Assembly (NCBI GenBank): GCA_937872475.1
Contig: CALMSY010000032.1
Span: forward strand, 1 to 64,000
DNA length: 64,000 nt
Reading direction: 5' to 3'
Source: 67-14 sp020438345
GTDB taxonomy: Bacteria; Actinomycetota; Thermoleophilia; Solirubrobacterales; 70-9
In this document: in pieces, positions 53,706-64,000 of the stretch
How positions within the stretch are numbered: position 1 is the first letter of the stretch
Layout: each line of letters starts with the position of its first letter
Program-made: the position numbers and the translations under genes
Notes under the pieces: generated by a model
What the model was told of the DNA's origin: nothing
Databases searched by the model: none
Seen by the model: only the letters and a program-made list of their open reading frames with translations

Positions 53706-53711
53706 TATCTT
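53706..53711 (+). promoter_or_regulatory. -10 element for leaderless SDR gene
   Basis: TATCTT lies 6 nt before the ATG at 53718. Confidence 0.4.
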
Positions 53712-53717
53712 GGCGGC

Positions 53718-54548
53718 ATGGACCAGTTGCTGGAGCAAGCAGTTGTCGCGATCACAGGAGGCGCCCGGGGGATCGGCCGGGCCTCCGCCGAACAGTTGGC
53801 CGCGGCCGGGGGCCGGGTGGCGATCGGCGACCTTGACGGGGAGGCAGCTGCCAAAGCCGCGTCCGACATCGGCAAAAGGGCGATCGGGATACAGGTCGAT
53901 GTAACTGACCACGACAGCTTCGAGGCGTTCCTGGAACAGGCAGAGGCGGAACTCGGTCCGCTTGACGGGCTGGTCAACAACGCAGGCGTGATGCTGCTCG
54001 GCCCGATAGACGAGGAAGACCCCGAACAAACCGGGACGATGATCGCCGTGAACCTGACCGGGGTCATCAACGGAACACGTCTGGCGATCAGCAAGATGAA
54101 GCCACGCCATCGTGGCCGGATCATCAACATTGCCTCCCAGGCGGGCAAGGCAGGACTGTCTGGAGGCGCCACTTATTGCGCGACCAAGTTCGGGGTGATC
54201 GGATTTTCGGAATCGGTGCGCCAGGAACTGAAGGGCAGTGGGGTCGGGATCTCCTGGATCCTCCCCGGCGTGGTCGACACGGCGATGACCGCCGGTCTGC
54301 CCGACACCCGTCTGATGGAGATGCTCTCACCTGATGAGGTGGCCTCGGCGGTCGTCAAAGCGATGAAGGAAGGCGGGAGTGAAGTCTGGGTCCCGGCCCG
54401 GAATCAGTGGCTCGATGCTCCGCTTCGACTGCTGCCACGACACCTGCGCGAACGGGTTTTTGCGATGACCGGCGCCGACCAGGTGCTTGCCGGAGCCGAT
54501 CCCGAGCGCCGCAGGGGATATGAGGGCCCTATCTCCGGGGACTCATGA
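53718..54548 (+). CDS. short-chain dehydrogenase/reductase
   Basis: A 276-residue classical SDR. NAD(P) motif TGGARGIGRASAEQL, NNAGVMLLGP, the catalytic Ser in INIASQAGK, and YCATK as the YxxxK pair. The Asp in IGDLDGE after the second strand favours NAD over NADP. The substrate is unknown. Divergent from ccdA. Confidence 0.9.
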   Translation: MDQLLEQAVVAITGGARGIGRASAEQLAAAGGRVAIGDLDGEAAAKAASDIGKRAIGIQVDVTDHDSFEAFLEQAEAELGPLDGLVNNAGVMLLGPIDEEDPEQTGTMIAVNLTGVINGTRLAISKMKPRHRGRIINIASQAGKAGLSGGATYCATKFGVIGFSESVRQELKGSGVGISWILPGVVDTAMTAGLPDTRLMEMLSPDEVASAVVKAMKEGGSEVWVPARNQWLDAPLRLLPRHLRERVFAMTGADQVLAGADPERRRGYEGPISGDS

Positions 54549-54705
54549 CGACCCATCCGGTTTGTCCCGCCGTACATATGAGGTTGGCCGACCTTCGGTA
54601 AACTGCCCCGGTGGGCTGGCTCACTTCCTGACAGCGGTTCCCGCCGCTGCGTACACCCGTCTCTGACCATCAATTGCCGCTCTGCGGCCCGAGAAGCGCG
54701 AACAA
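54549..54705 (+). other. leader region of gltB
   Basis: I see no clear regulatory signal here: no riboswitch, terminator or recognised operator. CATATG and a GCGGTTCCCGCCGC stretch are present but not diagnostic. A weak purine-rich GAGAAG precedes the gltB ATG. Confidence 0.4.
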
Positions 54706-59298
<4,593 letters not shown>

Positions 59299-59300
59299 GC

Positions 59301-60890
59301 ATGGGCAAGCTGGGTGGATTTCTGGAGATTCATCGTGCAGGCATTCCCTACAGGGATGCCAGGGAACGGATTGGTGACTACAACGAGTTTGTGGTCCGAC
59401 GTCCGGACGAGGAGCTCTCTGACCAGGGTGCCCGCTGCATGGAATGCGGCGTCCCCTTCTGTCACAACGGCTGCCCGCTCGGCAACCTGATCCCGGACTG
59501 GAACGATCTCGTTTATCACGGGCGCTGGCAGGACGCGATTCGCCAGCTTCACGCGACCAACAACTTCCCCGACTTCACCGGGCGTCTCTGCCCGGCACCA
59601 TGTGAAGCGGCCTGCGTGCTCGAGATCCGGGAAGGCGAGGCCGTGACGATCAAGCAGATCGAGCAGTCGATAGCGGATCGGGCCTGGGAGGAAGGCTGGA
59701 TCCGGCCGCGTCCTCCGAAACGGGAAACCGGTCATGGAGTTGCAGTGGTCGGCTCGGGCCCGGCCGGCATGGCGGCCGCCCAGCAACTGCGCCGGGCCGG
59801 CCACGACGTAACACTCTTTGAACGGGACGAGGCAGCGGGGGGACTGGTCCGATTCGGCGTTCCGGATTTCAAGATCGAAAAGACCGTGGTTGAGCGAAGG
59901 GTGCAGCAACTCGTTCATGAGGGTGTGACCCTCAAATGTGGTGTCGATGTGGGTGTGGACCTGTCGGTTGAGGACCTGAAGGAACGCTACGACGCTGTTG
60001 TCCTGGCGACTGGCTCCCGTGTGCCGCGGGACCTGCCGGCACCCGGACGGGAGCTGGACGGGGTTCACTTCGCCATGGACTACTTGTACAGCCGCAATCG
60101 CTGGCTCGCCGGTGAAGTCGGCCCGAGACCGACAGTCAAGGCTCCCGCGCCTGCTCCGATTTCGGCAAAGGGCAAGCATGTGGTCGTGATCGGAGGAGGC
60201 GACACGGGAGCTGACTGCGTCGGACATTCGATACGCGAAGGGGCCGTTGAAGTGGTTCAACTCGAGCTGCTGCCCGAACCGCCGGAATTCCGGCCCGATG
60301 ACCGCACTCCCTGGCCACTGTGGCCTCTGAAGTACCGGCTTTCCTATGCGATGGAAGAGGCCAAGGGAGTCGAGAGGGGCGAGCAGGACTTCTCGGTTAC
60401 GACCACTTCGTTCAATGGCGACGGTGGCAGCGTCAACTCGATTACGGTCGCGAAAGCCGACTCCGCACCTCCGTTCGCAGCGGTAGAGGGAAGCGAGTTC
60501 GAGATCAAGGCCGATCTGGTCTTGCTGGCGATGGGCTTCCTTCATCCCGAGCAGGAGCTTCTGGACGATCTGGGAGTGGACAAGGATGGCCGCGGAAATA
60601 TCAAAGCCGGAACATACGAGACGTCGGTTCCCGGTGTTTTCGCCGCTGGTGACGCCAGGCGCGGCCAGTCATTGATCGTCTGGGCGATCAATGAAGGCCG
60701 TCAGGCAGCGAGGATGGTTGACCGTTATCTCGGCACCCTCCCGACCCCTACGGTTCAGCCGCCGAGGACGGAAGTCCATAGTGGCAATGTCGAGCCTGCC
60801 GATGAGGGACCCGAAGGACCGCCGAAACATGTCTCGCCCGGCCTTGGCCCGGACCCCAGCGCTTCGGCGCCAGGCTTCGCCCAGGAATAG
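59301..60890 (+). CDS. gltD: glutamate synthase, small subunit
   Basis: A 529-residue subunit. Cysteine-rich iron-sulphur segments are at the N-terminus (CMECGVPFCHNGCPLGN and LCPAPCEAACVL), then FAD and NADPH Rossmann motifs (VAVVGSGPAGMAAAQQL, VVVIGGGDTGADCVG) and GVFAAGDARRGQSLIVWAI. It takes electrons from NADPH to GltB. 2 nt after gltB. Confidence 0.96.
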   Translation: MGKLGGFLEIHRAGIPYRDARERIGDYNEFVVRRPDEELSDQGARCMECGVPFCHNGCPLGNLIPDWNDLVYHGRWQDAIRQLHATNNFPDFTGRLCPAPCEAACVLEIREGEAVTIKQIEQSIADRAWEEGWIRPRPPKRETGHGVAVVGSGPAGMAAAQQLRRAGHDVTLFERDEAAGGLVRFGVPDFKIEKTVVERRVQQLVHEGVTLKCGVDVGVDLSVEDLKERYDAVVLATGSRVPRDLPAPGRELDGVHFAMDYLYSRNRWLAGEVGPRPTVKAPAPAPISAKGKHVVVIGGGDTGADCVGHSIREGAVEVVQLELLPEPPEFRPDDRTPWPLWPLKYRLSYAMEEAKGVERGEQDFSVTTTSFNGDGGSVNSITVAKADSAPPFAAVEGSEFEIKADLVLLAMGFLHPEQELLDDLGVDKDGRGNIKAGTYETSVPGVFAAGDARRGQSLIVWAINEGRQAARMVDRYLGTLPTPTVQPPRTEVHSGNVEPADEGPEGPPKHVSPGLGPDPSASAPGFAQE

Positions 60891-60955
60891 CTCCTTCGCT
60901 CTGGCGTCTTGCCTCCTGTTTTGTGAACCAGGGCAGGGTTGAGTTTCGGCATCTC

Positions 60956-60961
60956 TAGACT
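60956..60961 (+). promoter_or_regulatory. -10 element for leaderless CDF gene
   Basis: TAGACT is 7 nt before the ATG at 60969. Confidence 0.45.
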
Positions 60962-60968
60962 CGGCCCC

Positions 60969-61892
60969 ATGCCGGGGCATAACCACGATCACGGAGACCA
61001 CGGGCACAGCCATGGGCCCGGCGCCTACAGGAGCACGGACCGCAAGGCCCTGCTGATCGCGGCGGTTCTGACTGCCGGCTTCATGCTGGCCGAAGTAGCA
61101 GGGGGCTTGCTCACCGACTCCCTGGCCTTGCTCGCCGACGCCGGCCACATGCTTTCCGACAGCTTCTCGCTGTTCCTGGCCCTTGGCGCCGTGGCACTGG
61201 CCGCACGCCCTGCAACCGCGAAGCGAACCTTCGGATTCAAACGGGCGGAGATTCTGGCAGCCCTGGTCAACGGGGTGCTGCTCGTGGTGGTTTCGGTCTG
61301 GATCATCGTCGAGGCGATCCACCGGATCGGAGATCCACCTGAGGTTCTGGGCGGCTGGATGCTCCTGGTCGCGGTGACCGGACTGGCCGTGAATCTCGTC
61401 GCGGCCTGGGTGTTGTTCCGCTCGGCCGGTGAGAGCCTCAACGTGAAGGCCGCCCTTCGGCATGTCCTGGCCGATGTGGCCGGTTCGGCCGGGGTTATTC
61501 TGGCAGCGTTGATCATCCTCATCTCCGGATGGGAACTCGCCGACCCGATCGTCTCGATCGTGATTTCGGTGCTGATCGCGGCCAGTGCCTGGTCAATCCT
61601 CCGGGATTCGGTCGACGTACTCCTCGAAGCGGCACCGCCAGGGATGAACACGGAAGAGATCGGATATTCGATGGCCGGTCTGGAGGGAGTCGAACAGGTC
61701 CATGACCTCCACGTCTGGCAGATCACTTCCGGCATGCCGATGCTGAGCGCACATGTGCTGGTGGGGCCGGATTCGGATTGTCATGCGATTCGCCGGGATC
61801 TGGAAGGAATGCTCAGATCCGGGCACGGGATCGAGCACACCACTCTCCAGGTCGAGCACATCGAGGTCCAGAAGCCGATCGTTCTCGAGTGA
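60969..61892 (+). CDS. cation diffusion facilitator, zinc exporter type
   Basis: A 307-residue CDF protein. A His-rich N-terminus (HNHDHGDHGHSHG) precedes six membrane helices. Zinc-site motifs are LADAGHMLSDSFSLF (helix 2, HxxxD) and HVLADVAGS (helix 5, HxxxD), the His/Asp pairs of zinc and cadmium exporters. The cytoplasmic C-terminal domain has VHDLHVWQITSG. ATG at 60969 is chosen because TAGACT lies just upstream. Confidence 0.92.
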   Translation: MPGHNHDHGDHGHSHGPGAYRSTDRKALLIAAVLTAGFMLAEVAGGLLTDSLALLADAGHMLSDSFSLFLALGAVALAARPATAKRTFGFKRAEILAALVNGVLLVVVSVWIIVEAIHRIGDPPEVLGGWMLLVAVTGLAVNLVAAWVLFRSAGESLNVKAALRHVLADVAGSAGVILAALIILISGWELADPIVSIVISVLIAASAWSILRDSVDVLLEAAPPGMNTEEIGYSMAGLEGVEQVHDLHVWQITSGMPMLSAHVLVGPDSDCHAIRRDLEGMLRSGHGIEHTTLQVEHIEVQKPIVLE

Positions 61893-61923
61893 GACGTCAG
61901 GATTAGGCGTCCGGGGTCGACGC

Positions 61924-61929
61924 TAACTT
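61924..61929 (+). promoter_or_regulatory. -10 element for leaderless exonuclease gene
   Basis: TAACTT lies 7 nt before the GTG at 61937. Confidence 0.4.
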
Positions 61930-61936
61930 CTGGATC

Positions 61937-62677
61937 GTGAACTGGTTTGAAGGGCGACTGGCCGCCTTCGACATAGAAACCACAGGTACTGACACCGAGA
62001 ATGACCGGATCGTCACCGCTGCGGTGAGTCTGGTTGGCGGAGGCGAGGAGTCGGCCAGCAGAAACTGGCTCGTGGATCCCGGGATTCCGATCCCGGCCGA
62101 GGCGACAGAAGTTCACCGGATCACCGACGAGATGGTTCGCCGCGACGGTGTGACCGCTGCCCGGGCTGTCGAAGAGATCACCGCGGTTCTGGCCGAAGCT
62201 CTTGGTGAAGGCACTCCCGTGGTCGCATTCAACGGGCGCTTTGACCTGACCATTCTTGATCGTGAAGCCCGGCGGCACGACATCGTGCCATTGATCGATC
62301 GCGTCGGGGGAAGCGACGGGCTGCTGGTGATTGATCCTTTTGTGCTTGACAAGCAGGTGAACCGTTTCCGCAAGGGTGGGCGCAACCTGGCTCTGCTTTG
62401 CGAGGCATACAACGTGCCGCTCGACAGTGCCCACTCGGCGGATGCCGATGCCCTCGCGGCTGCGCGTCTCGCCTGGCGTATCGGCAAGTCCTATGCGGAG
62501 CTGGGCGATGCCGATGTTTTCGAGCTTCACGAATGGCAGATCGTCTGGGCGAAGGAGCAGGCCGCTTCGCTTCAGAAATATTTCAGCGATCAAGGCCGAC
62601 CCGAACGGGTGGAGGGGGCCTGGCCCGTAGTGCCCCCGGCTCCGGTAGCCGTACTTGAAGACAAGCTCGCAGCCTGA
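61937..62677 (+). CDS. DEDD-type 3'-5' exonuclease
   Basis: A 246-residue exonuclease of the DnaQ/epsilon superfamily. ExoI is FDIETTGTD, ExoII is VAFNGRFDLTIL and ExoIII is HSADADALAAARL (DEDDh type). It is not a proofreading subunit by position; it resembles stand-alone actinobacterial exonucleases. GTG start after TAACTT. Confidence 0.9.
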   Translation: MNWFEGRLAAFDIETTGTDTENDRIVTAAVSLVGGGEESASRNWLVDPGIPIPAEATEVHRITDEMVRRDGVTAARAVEEITAVLAEALGEGTPVVAFNGRFDLTILDREARRHDIVPLIDRVGGSDGLLVIDPFVLDKQVNRFRKGGRNLALLCEAYNVPLDSAHSADADALAAARLAWRIGKSYAELGDADVFELHEWQIVWAKEQAASLQKYFSDQGRPERVEGAWPVVPPAPVAVLEDKLAA

Positions 62678-62726
62678 ACACCCGGTCGGCAGCGCCTCCG
62701 GAATCTCAGGTTGAGAGAATCCGTCC

Positions 62727-63407
62727 ATGACCGATGCGCCCCGGCCGCCGGAACACATCGAGGTTGAACTCGACGAAAAGCAGGAGATCAACCTGCTCGA
62801 CGAACTGGGTGGGCCTCAGGGGATAGCCGACTCGAGCATCCCCGGACTGGCGTTTGTGATCGCTTACACGGTCACCGGCCAGAAACTTGAGTTGGCGGCA
62901 GGCATTGCGGTCGGCATTGCCCTGTTGATCGCCCTGGTGCGACTGGTCAGAGGAGAGAGGGCAAGGTACGCTGCGTCAGGGTTCCTCGGGGTGGCTCTGG
63001 CCGCGTTCATCGCGACCCGCACCGGCAAGGCCGAGGATTTCTTCCTGCCGGGACTTCTCCTGAACGCCGGCTACGCGCTTGCCTACGCTGTTTCCATCGC
63101 TGTCCGCTGGCCACTCATGGGCGTGTTCATCGGACCACTGATCGGAGAGGGCATGACCTGGAGAAAGGATCCCGGCCGGGTCAGGATGTTCAGCAGGATC
63201 AGCTGGCTCTGGGTCGGGACATTTCTGTTGCGGCTCACAGTCCAGTTGCCGCTCTACCTGACCGGCTCGCTGGTCGCTCTGGGCATCGCGAAGACCGCGA
63301 TGGGCCTGCCGATTTTCGCCCTGGCGATCTGGTTGAGCTACCTCATGCTGCGCGCTTCAGGTATCGACCTGAAGCAAAAACCGGAACCCGAAACGGAGCC
63401 TGGGTAG
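62727..63407 (+). CDS. DUF3159 family membrane protein
   Basis: A 226-residue protein with about six helices. LLDELGGPQGIADSSIPG and WPLMGVFIGPLIGEGMTWRKDP are the family signature. The family is mostly actinobacterial and of unknown function. Confidence 0.85.
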   Translation: MTDAPRPPEHIEVELDEKQEINLLDELGGPQGIADSSIPGLAFVIAYTVTGQKLELAAGIAVGIALLIALVRLVRGERARYAASGFLGVALAAFIATRTGKAEDFFLPGLLLNAGYALAYAVSIAVRWPLMGVFIGPLIGEGMTWRKDPGRVRMFSRISWLWVGTFLLRLTVQLPLYLTGSLVALGIAKTAMGLPIFALAIWLSYLMLRASGIDLKQKPEPETEPG

Positions 63408-63443
63408 CGCCGCCGCGGCAAAGGCATACAATGTCTGGCCGCT

Positions 63444-64000
63444 TTGTCTCCATCATCTTCTCCTCCCAGAACCAGCAAATCCGACCCTTCCCCGGGGACT
63501 TCGAGTGATGTCCCTGCCCGGTCCAGGCGCAAGGATGTATCGATCCGCCTGCGGCTTGGTGCGGAAGACGGGCTCTACAGGATCAGGCCCTTCGAACTTG
63601 TCGTCAGAACCCATCAGCCGGCCCGGCCGGGCGAGTTCCGTGATGTTTCGGAACTCTGGGGTCTGGACAAGGATCAGTTCGGCTCCCGTGGCCGGATTGA
63701 AACAACCCTTGGGGTAGGTATGGCCGCCGCAGCCTGGGCGCCGCTCCGGCCCCTGCTGGAAGCCGACGTTCCGGACCGGATGGAACTCAGCGACGCCGAG
63801 GTACTGGACTTGCTTGACGGTTCGGCCGAACGGCTCGAATCATCCGGGATCGTCCTTGAATGGGATCCGGACCTGGACCGCAGCCTGAATGCCAAGGTCG
63901 TGGTCGGAAGCAGCGGGCGGCTCAGCCAGAGTGTTCCCGATGTCTTCGACGAGAACGTGCTTCAGGGTTTTTCCTGGCAGCTTTCGCTGGACGGAACCCC
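63444..64000 (+). CDS. probable SNF2-family helicase, N-terminal part (runs off window)
   Basis: A frame open from a TTG at 63444 to the window end, 185 residues so far. RIETTLGVGMAAAAWAPLRP and then LDGSAERLESSGIVLEW resemble the N-terminal region of actinobacterial SNF2-type helicases (DUF3670-like, with the xxFxWQLSLDG element at the end). The ATPase motifs would lie beyond the window, so the family call is tentative. The start is uncertain: no ATG or GTG exists in frame near the beginning. Confidence 0.55.
   Translation, partial: MSPSSSPPRTSKSDPSPGTSSDVPARSRRKDVSIRLRLGAEDGLYRIRPFELVVRTHQPARPGEFRDVSELWGLDKDQFGSRGRIETTLGVGMAAAAWAPLRPLLEADVPDRMELSDAEVLDLLDGSAERLESSGIVLEWDPDLDRSLNAKVVVGSSGRLSQSVPDVFDENVLQGFSWQLSLDGT

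Overview
This 64 kb window is a high-GC bacterial chromosome segment with dense, mostly co-directional genes. The rRNA sequences together with sepF, a GarA-like FHA gene beside an ftsR-like MerR gene, imuB/dnaE2 and many apparently leaderless starts point to Actinomycetota. Thermoleophilia (Solirubrobacterales-like) is my best guess; a rRNA database comparison would settle it. No phage, insertion sequence, CRISPR array or tRNA gene was found.

Layout. 1-4.04 kb: 3' part of a 16S gene, a spacer without tRNA, complete 23S and 5S genes and a terminator, with a long inverted repeat bracketing 23S. 4.2-5.3 kb: an M28 peptidase. 5.3-11.4 kb: a LexA-controlled mutagenesis cassette on the minus strand (imuB, a small DUF6504-like gene, dnaE2), followed by a further candidate SOS gene with three LexA-like boxes, and a small Zn-protein gene divergent from imuB. 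11.5-15.4 kb: a minus-strand heme-copper oxidoreductase operon (CuA subunit II, subunit I, cytochrome c, membrane protein) whose subunit I has Asn where oxidases carry the cross-linked Tyr. 15.5-16.7 kb: an alpha/beta hydrolase.

16.8-23.8 kb: murA (Asp in place of the active-site Cys) then a tightly coupled hisZ-G-D-B-H-A-F operon. 23.8-26.2 kb: polysaccharide deacetylase and PQQ-propeptide-like beta-propeller pair. 26.2-31.0 kb: CCA-transferase-like gene, pgeF, sepF, proC, yggT, lspA and a RluD-type pseudouridine synthase. 31.1-37.9 kb: rpsB (with a repeat-bearing C-terminal tail), tsf, pyrH, frr, uppS, cdsA, dxr and a site-2 protease. 38-44.7 kb: acyl-CoA ligase, an unknown gene, ispG, proS and a pgsA-like gene. 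44.7-49.5 kb: FHA/zinc-ribbon protein, MerR regulator, SRPBCC protein, FAD oxidase, an HTH/anti-sigma-like membrane protein and a hotdog thioesterase.

49.6-54.5 kb: nadE; divergently, a c-di-AMP riboswitch upstream of an RlpA-like secreted protein; a small unknown gene; ccdA; and an SDR. 54.7-60.9 kb: gltB-gltD. 61-64 kb: a CDF transporter, a DEDD exonuclease, a DUF3159 membrane protein and the start of a probable SNF2-family helicase.

Much of the window is housekeeping: translation, peptidoglycan and isoprenoid precursors, histidine, glutamate and NAD synthesis. The most unusual points are the Tyr-to-Asn heme-copper enzyme, the extra SOS-boxed ORF downstream of dnaE2, the nine-residue repeats in ribosomal protein S2, the riboswitch-controlled cell-wall protein, and a recurring TAnnnT element 6-9 nt before start codons.
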